This document shows positions 1 to 8,219 of a DNA stretch of 64,000 nt, in pieces. The position numbers and the translations under genes were made by a program. The notes below the pieces were generated by a model, which made no database searches, was not told where the DNA came from, and was given only the letters and a program-made list of their open reading frames with translations. Origin of the DNA: Acidithiobacillus caldus ATCC 51756 (lineage in GTDB: Bacteria > Pseudomonadota > Gammaproteobacteria > Acidithiobacillales > Acidithiobacillaceae). Where the stretch lies: contig NZ_CP005986.1 in NCBI RefSeq assembly GCF_000175575.2, positions 2,180,615 through 2,244,614 on the forward strand. The letters are read 5' to 3'. Every line of letters starts with the position of its first letter. Position 1 is the stretch's first letter.

Positions 1-21
1 CTGCCAATGATCGGTATACAT
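1..21 (-). CDS. opgH: Start of glucan glucosyltransferase gene (opgH/mdoH), partial
   Basis: The opgG stop codon TGA shares its last base with an ATG on the minus strand (21..19), and the frame reads MYTDHWQ to the window edge. The end of opgG supplies a strong ribosome binding site (AGGAGGG, about six bases from this ATG). In most proteobacteria opgG is followed by opgH, the inner-membrane glucosyltransferase that makes the beta-glucan backbone. Only seven codons are visible, so the identity rests on position and translational coupling, not on protein sequence. Confidence 0.55.
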
Positions 22-1583
22 CACTGCCCTCCTTGTACCTCGGTACGGTGTAGTAGGTAGGTCCAGGTGTTGCTCATGACCTGGCCATCGAGACTGAGAA
101 AGCAACGGACATTGCTGGGCACGCCCGCGGCAGGCTGGATCCGGGCCTTGACCCGCCAAAAATGTCCGTCCTTGTCCCACTGTAATTTCTGCGCGAGGAT
201 CTTGGCCCCATTGTCCGCCGTCAGATGCACCTGAATGGGCATGTCACCGGGGAGATCCCGCAGTGCGCCTCCGGAAAAATCGATCACGACATCGCGAATG
301 CTGGGATCCTTGACGTCATAACCCAGGTAGGTGGCAACGGGATGGCCCAAGGGAATGAGGCCGTCATTATCCAGGAAAAAACGCAGCGTGTAGGCAAAAT
401 GGTAGGGTTGCCCCGGCTTTGGCGCTTGGGCCGGCACCCAGAAGGCATCGATATTGTCCATGTCCGAGTTGTTGGTGGGAAATTCCACGAGACGCACCTC
501 ACCCTTACCCCAGTCACCCTCGGGGCTCACCCAGACGCTGGGACGTTTTTGATATTGCGTGGCGATGCCCTGGTAGGCGCTGAAATGGCGATCCTCCTGG
601 ATCAGACCAAAACCCTGAGGATTATCCATGCTGTAGGTGGTGGTCTGGATGTGCAGGGGATTGGACAGCGGGCGCGTGATCCACTCGCCATTGCCATTGG
701 CCAGAACCAGGTCGCTGGCATCGTGCTGTGCCGGGTGCCAGTCACCCGCCACCACGCCACGACCGTGACCGTGCCAGAACATGCTGGTCAGGGGCGCCAA
801 TTCCAGTACTTGCACGGGCTTACGGAGGTAGATGGTGGCATCCACCGCCACCGTCGTGCTGTCGCCGGGGGTGATGACGAAGCGGTAGGCACCGGTCACC
901 ACGGAACTATCCATGAGGGCGTAGACGGTCATGCTCTTGGCGTCCGCTGCGGGCTTGACCAGCCAGATGTGGGTAAAATATGGGAAGATCTCGCCCGAGG
1001 GCTGCGCCGTGTCGATACCGATCCCGCGGGCCGAGGTGCCGTAGACCGCGTCCTTACCCACTGCCCGAAAATAGGTGGCGCCCAGAAAGGAAATGAATTC
1101 GTTGTGGTACGGCGGCGTATTCAGAGGGTAGAGCAGCCGAAACCCGGCATAGCCCAGATCCGCGGGCAAATCCTTCGGGCGGAGAATACCAAAGCTGAAG
1201 TCGTCGAGACGAAAAGGTACGCGCTCTACCTGGCCGTCGGCATCCACGACCGAGATCCTCTCCGGCCGATGGAAATAGGAGCCCGGCAGGTAGAACTGCA
1301 CCTGAAATGGTAAAGAGGTATTGGACCAGAGCGGTTTTATGTCCTGGATCTCGGCGTACTGTTCGGGGGTGAGATCCTTGAGGAAAGCCGGGGTCGGCAA
1401 TGGCTCCGGGTGATAGGGGGCGGCGGCCAGAGCCGCGGCCTGCGCCTGCACCTGTGCGAAATCAAAGGCCGTGGCGGCCCCCGCCCAGGTCCCAAAACCC
1501 GGGCCGAGACCGAGGCCAAGACCGAGGAGTGCGCCGAGCCAGAGTCGGACAAAGGGTCGGTAGGAAAGGCCGTGGATTTTCAT
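21..1583 (-). CDS. opgG: Glucans biosynthesis protein G (OpgG/MdoG family)
   Basis: This is a periplasmic protein of the OpgG/OpgD family, needed to build osmoregulated periplasmic glucans, probably in branching or release of the backbone. The 520-residue product matches the family length. It opens with basic residues, then a long Leu/Gly-rich hydrophobic stretch ending in small residues (about residues 15-38), a Sec signal peptide. Segments such as DFSFG, SFLGATYFRAVG and YGTSARGIGIDTA are typical of the family. The start at the ATG at 1583 puts the signal peptide at the N terminus; an in-frame GTG at 1604 would lie inside the sigma-54 promoter and has no ribosome binding site. The ATG itself also lacks an obvious Shine-Dalgarno sequence. 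The gene is coupled to opgH. Confidence 0.93.
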   Translation of the reverse strand: MKIHGLSYRPFVRLWLGALLGLGLGLGPGFGTWAGAATAFDFAQVQAQAAALAAAPYHPEPLPTPAFLKDLTPEQYAEIQDIKPLWSNTSLPFQVQFYLPGSYFHRPERISVVDADGQVERVPFRLDDFSFGILRPKDLPADLGYAGFRLLYPLNTPPYHNEFISFLGATYFRAVGKDAVYGTSARGIGIDTAQPSGEIFPYFTHIWLVKPAADAKSMTVYALMDSSVVTGAYRFVITPGDSTTVAVDATIYLRKPVQVLELAPLTSMFWHGHGRGVVAGDWHPAQHDASDLVLANGNGEWITRPLSNPLHIQTTTYSMDNPQGFGLIQEDRHFSAYQGIATQYQKRPSVWVSPEGDWGKGEVRLVEFPTNNSDMDNIDAFWVPAQAPKPGQPYHFAYTLRFFLDNDGLIPLGHPVATYLGYDVKDPSIRDVVIDFSGGALRDLPGDMPIQVHLTADNGAKILAQKLQWDKDGHFWRVKARIQPAAGVPSNVRCFLSLDGQVMSNTWTYLLHRTEVQGGQ

Positions 1584-1594
1584 GACTAGGCTAT

Positions 1595-1611
1595 AAGCAA
1601 TCACCGTGCCA
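1595..1611 (-). promoter_or_regulatory. Sigma-54 (-24/-12) promoter upstream of opgG
   Basis: The minus strand reads TGGCACGGTGATTGCTT, an exact fit to the sigma-54 consensus TGGCACG-N4-TTGCW with the required GG-to-GC spacing of 12. The predicted transcription start is near 1585, only two or three bases before the chosen ATG, which would make the mRNA almost leaderless. An AT-rich, A-tract-containing block lies just upstream (about 1612-1655) and could bend DNA or bind IHF. The motif is seen directly; its function is inferred. Confidence 0.7.
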
Positions 1612-1953
1612 TTTTTTAGTTCTCTGTTTTTTATTGTTTATTTTTGTTGCGGCGGAATATCTTGTCGCTTCACCCCGACGCTTTTCGGGCTTTTTCGTGG
1701 GCAACGCACGCCGATGCCGTGGGGATGGGCCATACTTGCGCCACGCACCCTGCAAGTCCTTGCACGATCAGCGGTTACTGAAATGCCGCTGGAGCGTCGT
1801 GCCGAGGTGCCGAGCTTCTCGCGCGGCCGGACCGGGCGCGATTGTCGCCGACGAGCAACAATACCCAGGACAGGCCATCAAAAGTCGTTATGAAGCCATT
1901 GGCAGAGCAAGGGGAGACAAAAGCTCGTGGAACCGTATGCTAAGGCGTAGGGG
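1612..1953. other. Intergenic region between opgG and the Lpd-like gene
   Basis: About 340 bases separate the divergent opgG and flavoprotein genes. The first 45 bases are strikingly AT-rich in a GC-rich genome; the rest is GC-rich and has only short overlapping frames without a credible protein. The region is likely to hold promoters and activator sites, but no clear operator repeat was recognised. Confidence 0.5.
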
Positions 1954-3369
1954 GTGGATATGAAAGACTTTGACATCGGCATCATCGGCAGCGGACCCGG
2001 CGGCTACCGCGCCGCGGTACTGGCGGCCCTGCGTGGCCAGAAAGTAGCCATCATCGAGCGTGCCACATGGGGCGGGACCTGCCTCAATCGCGGCTGCGTG
2101 CCCAAAAAAGATTGGCACGAGAGCGCCAAGTGGATCGAGCAGAGCCAGCACTTCGAGCAGCGCGGCATCGTCGGCAGCCCCTTGCGGGGAGATCTCGGGC
2201 GCGCCTGGAAACACCAGCACGAAGTGGTCAACACCGTGCGCCAGAGCTACCTGGACTACCTCAAGCGCCTTGGCGTGCGCATGCTGGAAGGAAGCGCTCA
2301 ATTCATCGGCCGTCACCAGCTGCAGATCGATTCCGCCGAGGGGCAGACCCAGATCCACTGCGACAAGATCATCATCGCCACCGGCTCGCGCCCTGCCCTG
2401 CCCCCGGGCATCGAGACCGTAGCGCACCGCATTCTGCACAGCGACGAGCTTTTCGACACGGGCGTGCCCGAGGGCAAGCGCGTCATCATCGTCGGCGGCG
2501 GCATCATCGGCACGGAATTCGCGTACATCTTCACCATGCTCGGCAAGCAGGTGACCTGGCTGGTGCATTCCGAGCCTCTAAGCCACACCCGCTACTCCGA
2601 ACAGGCCAAGGATGCCCTGAGGGATGCCCTCGCTGCCCTGAAAATCGCGGCGCAGAGCGGCTTCATCCTGAAAAAGGCCGGTATCCGCGGCGATCTGGCC
2701 TGGGTCGAGGGCGCCGATGGACAGCGGCACGAGGCCGACTGGGTGCTGCTGGCCACGGGCCGCCATCCGCAAACCCAAGGCCTCGGCCTCGAGCGTACGG
2801 CCGTGCGGCGGGACGAGCGCGGCTTCATCGTCACCGACCTCGGGCTCGAGACGGATGAACCCGGGGTCTACGCCATCGGTGACGTTGTCGGCCCCCTCAT
2901 GAATGCCAATCAGGCCCTGGCCGACGCTACCCTGGTGGTCGACCGGATTCTGGGCAAGAGCGAGGCCCGGCGCGAACCCCTCTGGGTTCCGGAACTGGTC
3001 TACTCTGCCCTGGAACTGGCCCGCATCGGCATGGATGAGCAGCAGGCCGAGGATGCCGATCTGGAGCCGGCTGTCGGTTTTGCCGCCTTCGAGACCTCGC
3101 CTCGCGCCCTGGGTCAGGACGATGCCGCAGGTTTTGTCCGCCTGTTGGCCGACATGGACAGTGGTGCCTTTCTGGGTGGCGAGATCGTCGGTCGCGATGC
3201 CGGCGAACTCATCCACCTCCTCGCCCAGGGGAGCGATCGCGACACGGTGCTGCGCCAGTGGATTTCCGCCCGCTACAACCATCCTGCCCGTGCGGAAGAA
3301 GTCCTCAATGCCACGGAGACCCTGGCTGCACGCTGGGGCCTGGGCGACTTCCTCTACGGCGAATCCTGA
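1954..3369 (+). CDS. Dihydrolipoamide dehydrogenase-like flavoprotein
   Basis: This is a class I pyridine nucleotide-disulfide oxidoreductase of 471 residues. It has an N-terminal FAD dinucleotide fold (GSGPGG, residues 12-17), the redox-active pair in GGTCLNRGCVPKK (Cys43 and Cys48), a second NAD(P)-binding fold (VGGGIIG), the FAD contact YAIGDV and a C-terminal interface with a His-Pro-containing segment (YNHPARAEE), as in E3 enzymes. It probably moves electrons between a dithiol such as dihydrolipoamide and NAD(P). No E1/E2 genes are adjacent, so it could serve glycine cleavage, a 2-oxoacid dehydrogenase or a lipoate-dependent sulfur pathway. The start is the GTG at 1954 or the ATG two codons later; neither has a strong ribosome binding site. 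Confidence 0.88.
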   Translation: MDMKDFDIGIIGSGPGGYRAAVLAALRGQKVAIIERATWGGTCLNRGCVPKKDWHESAKWIEQSQHFEQRGIVGSPLRGDLGRAWKHQHEVVNTVRQSYLDYLKRLGVRMLEGSAQFIGRHQLQIDSAEGQTQIHCDKIIIATGSRPALPPGIETVAHRILHSDELFDTGVPEGKRVIIVGGGIIGTEFAYIFTMLGKQVTWLVHSEPLSHTRYSEQAKDALRDALAALKIAAQSGFILKKAGIRGDLAWVEGADGQRHEADWVLLATGRHPQTQGLGLERTAVRRDERGFIVTDLGLETDEPGVYAIGDVVGPLMNANQALADATLVVDRILGKSEARREPLWVPELVYSALELARIGMDEQQAEDADLEPAVGFAAFETSPRALGQDDAAGFVRLLADMDSGAFLGGEIVGRDAGELIHLLAQGSDRDTVLRQWISARYNHPARAEEVLNATETLAARWGLGDFLYGES

Positions 3370-3394
3370 GAACGGGGGATCCCAGGGCTTGCGA

Positions 3395-3410
3395 GCGCCG
3401 TCGACGGCGC
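3395..3410. terminator. Perfect 16-bp palindrome between convergent genes
   Basis: GCGCCGTCGACGGCGC is perfectly self-complementary and lies in the 139-base space between the convergent flavoprotein and esterase genes. A second GC-rich hairpin (CCCCCG...CGGGGG) follows near 3434-3456. Neither has a T-run, so they may act as transcript 3-prime-end structures or factor-assisted terminators. Confidence 0.35.
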
Positions 3411-3508
3411 CCGCTCTGGCACTGGTCCATTCCCCCGAGTATCCCGCCGGGGGTATGCGTCGTAGCCGACAACCTCTCTCGGGCGAGCGCCACGAAAGAC
3501 TCGCGGAC

Positions 3509-4186
3509 CTAAGCCGACGAGGGCACCTCGGGACGGGAACCGCCCATGACCTGCTGCCTGAGGAAGGTACGGGCATCTTCCAACTCCGTCGCCACGACCT
3601 GGTGCGCCATGGGGTAATCGCGCCACTCCACGCGATAGCCTTTCTGTTCCAGGATGGTGGCGCCAATCCGGGCGAACTCCAGGGGGAGAATCGGATCGCG
3701 GGTTCCGTGACCCCAGAAGATGGGGGGGCTGTCCTCCGCTGCCGGGGGCAGTTCGTGGCGCAGGGGCAGGTAGCCGCTGAAAGCCAGGACCGCCGTCGCG
3801 GGAACCCGGGCGTGGAGGGCAGCGTGGAGGGACAAGGCCGCCCCCTGGGAGAACCCGCCCAGAATCACCGTTGATCGGCGCCAGTTGGCCAGCCACTGTC
3901 CAAGGCTGGTCGCCATGGCAGCGATTCCTTGCGCGTCTTCCGGGGAATCGGCCGCGAGATCCAGAATATCGTACCAAGCCGGCATACGCTGGCCTCCCTG
4001 GATGGTCACCCGGCGCAAAGGCGCCGCTGGAGCCAACACATGCCAATCCTCCTCGGGATCCAGTACGGGTAAGAGCCCCGCCATATCCTCGGGACCGGCT
4101 CCCAAACCGTGCAGGAGAACCAGAAGCGGCGCCGCAGCACGGCGACCGGGCCGCTCCCAGAGGGTTTCAGGCCACCGGGGGGACAT
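3509..4186 (-). CDS. Carboxylesterase/phospholipase-type alpha/beta hydrolase
   Basis: This 225-residue protein belongs to the YpfH/dienelactone-hydrolase-like esterase family. It shows an HG oxyanion segment (LLHGLGAG), the nucleophile elbow GFSQG, the acid in GTRDPILP and the catalytic His in MAHQV, so the triad is complete. It has no signal peptide and should be cytoplasmic, hydrolysing short-chain or aryl esters; the substrate is not evident. Its start codon lies within the last 20 bases of the sigma-54 activator gene upstream, so the two are translationally coupled. Confidence 0.85.
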   Translation of the reverse strand: MSPRWPETLWERPGRRAAAPLLVLLHGLGAGPEDMAGLLPVLDPEEDWHVLAPAAPLRRVTIQGGQRMPAWYDILDLAADSPEDAQGIAAMATSLGQWLANWRRSTVILGGFSQGAALSLHAALHARVPATAVLAFSGYLPLRHELPPAAEDSPPIFWGHGTRDPILPLEFARIGATILEQKGYRVEWRDYPMAHQVVATELEDARTFLRQQVMGGSRPEVPSSA

Positions 4187-5516
4187 GGCTCTGGTGCGCG
4201 TCCAGTTGGTCCAGCTTGCGGTAGAGGGTGCGCTCGCTCACCCCGAGGCGGTGGGCAAGGCTGCGCCGATCGCCCGGGAAGTTATCCCGGGCCCAACGCA
4301 GATACTGCGCTTCGAGTTCGGCGAGGGGCAGAATCTCCGGCACGGCTCCTGCAGCCGCCTGGCCCGGCAGGCTTGGGGGCTCCGCTTTACGCAAACCCTC
4401 CCGCAGGTGTGGCGGAAGGTGCTCGGGCAAAATCCAAAGCTCATCCGCCAACAGAGCCGCGCGTCCGAGGATATTGCGCAACTCACGGATGTTGCCGGGA
4501 TAATCGTAGTTGCGCAAGCAGGCCAGGGTATCGGGATGCAGACGCAGCCGCCGCCCCTCTGGCAAGCGATGCAGCAGGGCCTCGGCCAAGGCATCGATGT
4601 CCTCGCGCCGTTCTCGCAGGGGCGGCAGGACGATGGGAAACATATTGACGCGATAATAGAGATCGCGGCGGAAACGCTCTTCCGTCACCATCTTTTCTAG
4701 ATCCCGATGGGTGGCGGCGATGAGCCGGAAATCGGAGTGAATGGGCTCCACACCGCCCACCCGGCGGAACTGCCCGGTTTCAAGGAGGCGCAACAACTTG
4801 ACCTGTAGCGCCAGAGGGATGTCGCCCACCTCGTCGAGGAAAAGGGTACCGCCATGGGCGGCCTCGGCAAGACCGATCTTGCGGCTGTGGGCGCCGGTGA
4901 AGGCGCCTTTTTCGTGACCGAAGAGCTCGCTCTCAAAGAGGGTCTCCGAGAGCCCGGAGCAGTCCAGCACCACGAAGGGGCCGGTGCTGCGCGGGCTGGC
5001 GCGGTGGATGGCCGCGGCGGCAAGTTCCTTGCCCGTTCCCGACTCACCCAACAAGAGCACTGCAGAATCGCTGGGGGCAGCCCGCCGAATGAGGTGCAAC
5101 ACCTCGCGCCAAGCCGGGGAATTGCCCACCATGCTGGTGGATTCGTCGCCCTTGCTGAGCAGGGGGCTCAACAGCTCCAGAAAATACCGGGGCACGCCCT
5201 CATCGTCGCGAATGGGGTAGAGATCGATCTGTACCGCCCCCTGATCGTGGACATGAAGGACATGCTGCTCGAGACCCGTCTGCCCGCAGGCCTCCAAGGG
5301 GCAGAGATTGCCCTGGCTGTGGCAGTCGTAACCGGCAGCGGCCAGAATACCGTCGCAGGAGCGCCCCTGCAGGGGCTTACCGTCGCCGAAGCGCCGCCGA
5401 TAGGCCTGATTGGCGGTAATCACCGTGCCATCCTGCCGCAGCAGTACGGCGGGCGTCGCAAAACAATCCATGAGCGACGTGAGCTCCGGACGCAACTGTG
5501 CGAATAACTCGGACAT
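4167..5516 (-). CDS. PAS-domain sigma-54-dependent transcriptional activator
   Basis: This 449-residue activator has an N-terminal PAS-like sensor (about residues 10-115), a sigma-54 AAA+ domain and a C-terminal Fis-type helix-turn-helix (about 412-436). The ATPase carries Walker A GESGTGKE (157-164), the sigma-54 contact loop GAFTGA (204-209) and Walker B LFLDEV (225-230). It has no receiver domain, so it should sense a signal directly. The PAS domain holds four clustered cysteines (Cys54, 65, 72, 77), which suggests a metal, an iron-sulfur cluster or a redox switch. It is divergent from the cytochrome bd operon, whose promoter is of the sigma-54 type, so that operon is its most likely target. 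Confidence 0.93.
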   Translation of the reverse strand: MSELFAQLRPELTSLMDCFATPAVLLRQDGTVITANQAYRRRFGDGKPLQGRSCDGILAAAGYDCHSQGNLCPLEACGQTGLEQHVLHVHDQGAVQIDLYPIRDDEGVPRYFLELLSPLLSKGDESTSMVGNSPAWREVLHLIRRAAPSDSAVLLLGESGTGKELAAAAIHRASPRSTGPFVVLDCSGLSETLFESELFGHEKGAFTGAHSRKIGLAEAAHGGTLFLDEVGDIPLALQVKLLRLLETGQFRRVGGVEPIHSDFRLIAATHRDLEKMVTEERFRRDLYYRVNMFPIVLPPLRERREDIDALAEALLHRLPEGRRLRLHPDTLACLRNYDYPGNIRELRNILGRAALLADELWILPEHLPPHLREGLRKAEPPSLPGQAAAGAVPEILPLAELEAQYLRWARDNFPGDRRSLAHRLGVSERTLYRKLDQLDAHQSHVPPVA

Positions 5517-5577
5517 GCCCTCCCTCCCGACCAGAGTACGGGATGCAGATTCCCACCCCCTGACGCTGTCAATTTTA

Positions 5578-5614
5578 GCAGAAACTGCCGAATGGCGCCT
5601 GCCATTTTTGGCAG
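5578..5614. promoter_or_regulatory. Tandem inverted repeats, probable activator binding sites
   Basis: Two neighbouring dyads lie between the activator gene and the sigma-54 promoter: GCAG-AAA-CTGC (5578-5588) and CTGCCA-TTTT-TGGCAG (5599-5614, perfect). They share the CTGC/GCAG core and sit about 120-155 bases upstream of the sigma-54 promoter, the usual place for enhancer sites of NtrC-like activators. The repeats are seen directly; binding is inferred. Confidence 0.6.
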
Positions 5615-5731
5615 AAAGGTCTTGGCGCAGATTCCACAGCCACCGTCCCCCATCCGGCCAATATCAATCCAAGTTATTGTTTATGATATATAAGTTCGAG
5701 CGAACCAAACTCCAATGATAGCCCCTGGTCG

Positions 5732-5748
5732 TTGGTACAGCTATTGCT
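5732..5748 (+). promoter_or_regulatory. Sigma-54 (-24/-12) promoter of the cytochrome bd operon
   Basis: The sequence TTGGTACAGCTATTGCT fits the sigma-54 consensus with GG at 5734-5735 and GC at 5746-5747, exactly 12 apart. Transcription should start near 5759, about 25 bases before the ATG at 5784, leaving room for the AGGTGG ribosome binding site. The divergent activator gene is 230 bases away. Confidence 0.75.
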
Positions 5749-5783
5749 GATATGGGGTGGGCAAATCCAGGCAGGTGGCTATC

Positions 5784-6515
5784 ATGATCTTCAGACAGCT
5801 GTGTACCAAGGACAAGGTGGGCGCGCTCGCCTATCTGCTGGGCGACCCCGTCACGCGGGAGGCGGTGGTCATCGATCCGCTGCCCGTTTTGCTGGAGGAA
5901 CTGGAGGACTTCACGCAGCAACGTGGTCTCAAGCTGCGTTACTGCATGCAGACGCATCACGACGAAACGCACGTCGTCGCAGCACAGGCCCTGCGTGAGC
6001 GCCACGGCGCACGTCTGCTCGCCCACGAGGAGGTACCCTCGTCGGCGGTGGATGTGCGGGTGCGGGACGGGGATGTGATCTACTTTGGTGAGGAGCGCCT
6101 GCGCGTGATCCACCTTCCCGGACTCACACCCTGCGCCGTGGCCTACGCCTGGGAAGATCGCCTTTTTACCGGTCTCACCGTGCTGGCCAACGGTCTGAAT
6201 CGGCGCCTGCGGGGAAGCGCCCGGGCGCAGGCGCAAAAGCTGGTGGAGACCAAGATCTTTGGTTTTGCTGGGGAGACCCTGCTCTACCCCAGCGCCGAGT
6301 TCCGCGGCCGGCGCCTGGCCAGCGTGGCCGAGTTGCGCTGCCAAATGGCCGGCAGTAACTCCAATGGCAGCAGTGGGCGTTTTCTGCGCCACTGCGCCCT
6401 GCTCATCAACGACAAAAAAGAAGCCGCAAATCCGCAAGAAGAACGTCCACACCAGGACACGGCCAATGATCTGCAACGTTACGCGCCGGGCTTTCGGGCT
6501 CCGGCTTCTTCGTAG
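5784..6515 (+). CDS. Degenerate metallo-beta-lactamase-fold protein (ETHE1-like) of the bd operon
   Basis: This 243-residue protein resembles persulfide dioxygenase/glyoxalase II-type proteins in layout, with an N-terminal IDPLP segment, a THHDETH stretch (57-63), HLPGLTP (110-116) and RLFTGLTVL. The usual HxHxDH metal motif is reduced to HHDETH, the later GH is GL and the bridging Asp after FTG is Leu, so most metal ligands appear lost. It may be a non-catalytic binding or regulatory relative. The ATG at 5784 is chosen because AGGTGG precedes it; an in-frame GTG at 5757 falls at the predicted transcription start. cydA follows after only ten bases. The C-terminal 40 residues are polar and unrecognised. 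Confidence 0.72.
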   Translation: MIFRQLCTKDKVGALAYLLGDPVTREAVVIDPLPVLLEELEDFTQQRGLKLRYCMQTHHDETHVVAAQALRERHGARLLAHEEVPSSAVDVRVRDGDVIYFGEERLRVIHLPGLTPCAVAYAWEDRLFTGLTVLANGLNRRLRGSARAQAQKLVETKIFGFAGETLLYPSAEFRGRRLASVAELRCQMAGSNSNGSSGRFLRHCALLINDKKEAANPQEERPHQDTANDLQRYAPGFRAPASS

Positions 6516-6525
6516 GAGGTAATCC

Positions 6526-8166
6526 ATGGACATGTTGATCAATCCCACGGTGGTGGAGCTGTCGCGGGCGCAATTCGCCCTCACGGCCCTGTACCACTTC
6601 CTTTTCGTACCTCTGACCCTGGGGCTCAGCTTCATTCTGGCCACCATGGAATCGGTCTACGTCATCACCGGCAAGCCCATCTACAAGGAGATGACCCAGT
6701 TCTGGGGCAAGCTCTTTGGCATCAACTTCGCCCTGGGTGTGGCCACGGGCCTGACCATGGAATTCGAGTTTGGCACCAACTGGTCCATGTACTCCCACTT
6801 CGTCGGCGACATCTTTGGCACGCCTTTGGCCATCGAAGGGCTCATGGCCTTCTTCATGGAGTCGACCTTCGTCGGCGTCATGTTCTTTGGTTGGGATCGC
6901 CTGAGCGCCCGTGCGCACCTGGTGGTCACCTACCTCGTGGCCCTGGGGTCCAACCTCTCGGCTCTGTGGATCCTCATCGCCAACGGCTTCATGCAGGACC
7001 CGCGCGGTGGCACCTTCGATCCCAACACCATGCGCATGCAGTTTTCGAGCTTCGTTGACCTCATCTTCAACCCCGATGCGCAGGCGAAGTTCGTGCATAC
7101 CTCCATCGCCGGCTTCGTTACGGGCTCGATGTTCGTCATGGGCATCAGTGCCTATTACCTCCTGACCAACAAGCGCAAGGACATCGCCCTGCGCTCTTTC
7201 CGCATCGCGACGGTCTTCGGGGTGATCTCCAGCATCGGCGTCATCACCTTGGGGGACGCCTTGGGCTACATCGACGTCCACGCCCAGCCCACCAAGCTCG
7301 CTGCCATGGAGGCCATCTGGACCACCGACCCCCATCCTGTGAGTGCCGCCTGGAACCTCATCGCCTTTCCCAGCCGCACCGCGCAGAAGAATTATTTTGA
7401 AATCAGCATCCCCTATGTGTTGACGCCGCTGCTCACCCACTCCGAGAACACGGTGATCCCCGGTATCATCCAGCTGGAGCAGGAAGCCAAACCGCGCATC
7501 GAAAACGGCATCAAGGCCATGGTCGCCCTGAAGGCCTACAACGAGGATCACGGCAACACCGAGGCGCTTGCCACGTTCAAGAAGTACGAGAAGGACATGG
7601 GCTACGGCTTCCTGGCCAAGGAATTCGCTCCCGATCAGGATCTGGCCAAGGTCAACGCCGAGAATCTGCCGAGCGTTCTGGACAAGACCGCCAAGGCTAC
7701 CATCCCCAACGTCTGGGTAGAGTTCTGGTCCTTCCGCCTCATGGTGGCGGCTGGCTTCTTCATGCTGGTGCTCTTTGCCTTCGCTGCCTACTACAGCCTC
7801 AAGAATGAGGTCGAGAAGCATCCGGCCCTGCTGAAGCTCGCCCTGTGGAGCATTCCGCTCCCCTGGGTTGCGGTGGAGTTCGGCTGGATCACCGCCGAGA
7901 ACGGTCGTCAGCCGTGGACGGTCTACGGCTGGCTGCCCACCTTCGTCTCGGCCTCCAGTCACTCCGTCGGCTACATGATCTTCTCTCTGATCGGATTCAC
8001 GCTGCTCTACAGCTCCTTCATCGCCGTCGAGTTGTACCTGATGTTCAAGTACGCTCGCCTCGGACCCCAGGAGCATCACCACCATCAGCCCGAACCGCAG
8101 ACGGCAGGTGGCGGTATGGCGGGACAACCGGCCTTTGCCAAACCCAGCCTGAGTCCCAAGCACTGA
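6526..8166 (+). CDS. cydA: Cytochrome bd ubiquinol oxidase subunit I
   Basis: CydA carries the three haems and the quinol site of the bd terminal oxidase, which reduces oxygen to water in the inner membrane. The 546-residue sequence has the N-terminal SRAQFALTALYHFLFVPLTLG block (His24 corresponds to the haem b595 ligand), many membrane helices, a long Q loop after YVLTPLLTHSE, and the conserved GRQPW motif (AENGRQPWTVYGW). Total length and Q loop resemble the Escherichia coli type rather than the short cyanide-insensitive type. A perfect AGGAGGT precedes the ATG. The His-rich C-terminal tail (EHHHHQ) is unusual but is in the cytoplasmic or periplasmic tail and of unknown significance. The gene is second in the operon. 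Confidence 0.97.
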   Translation: MDMLINPTVVELSRAQFALTALYHFLFVPLTLGLSFILATMESVYVITGKPIYKEMTQFWGKLFGINFALGVATGLTMEFEFGTNWSMYSHFVGDIFGTPLAIEGLMAFFMESTFVGVMFFGWDRLSARAHLVVTYLVALGSNLSALWILIANGFMQDPRGGTFDPNTMRMQFSSFVDLIFNPDAQAKFVHTSIAGFVTGSMFVMGISAYYLLTNKRKDIALRSFRIATVFGVISSIGVITLGDALGYIDVHAQPTKLAAMEAIWTTDPHPVSAAWNLIAFPSRTAQKNYFEISIPYVLTPLLTHSENTVIPGIIQLEQEAKPRIENGIKAMVALKAYNEDHGNTEALATFKKYEKDMGYGFLAKEFAPDQDLAKVNAENLPSVLDKTAKATIPNVWVEFWSFRLMVAAGFFMLVLFAFAAYYSLKNEVEKHPALLKLALWSIPLPWVAVEFGWITAENGRQPWTVYGWLPTFVSASSHSVGYMIFSLIGFTLLYSSFIAVELYLMFKYARLGPQEHHHHQPEPQTAGGGMAGQPAFAKPSLSPKH

Positions 8167-8172
8167 TGCAAT

Positions 8173-8204
8173 CGCGGGGGCACAGAGTGCGCTGAGCCCC
8201 CGCG
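8173..8204 (+). other. GC-rich intercistronic hairpin between cydA and cydB
   Basis: CGCGGGGGC (8173-8181) and GCCCCCGCG (8196-8204) form a perfect 9-bp stem with a 14-base loop. It begins just after the cydA stop and ends four bases before the cydB ribosome binding site. There is no T-run, so it more likely stabilises the cydA mRNA or tunes cydB translation than terminates transcription. Confidence 0.6.
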
Positions 8205-8219
8205 CACAAGGAGATGGAA

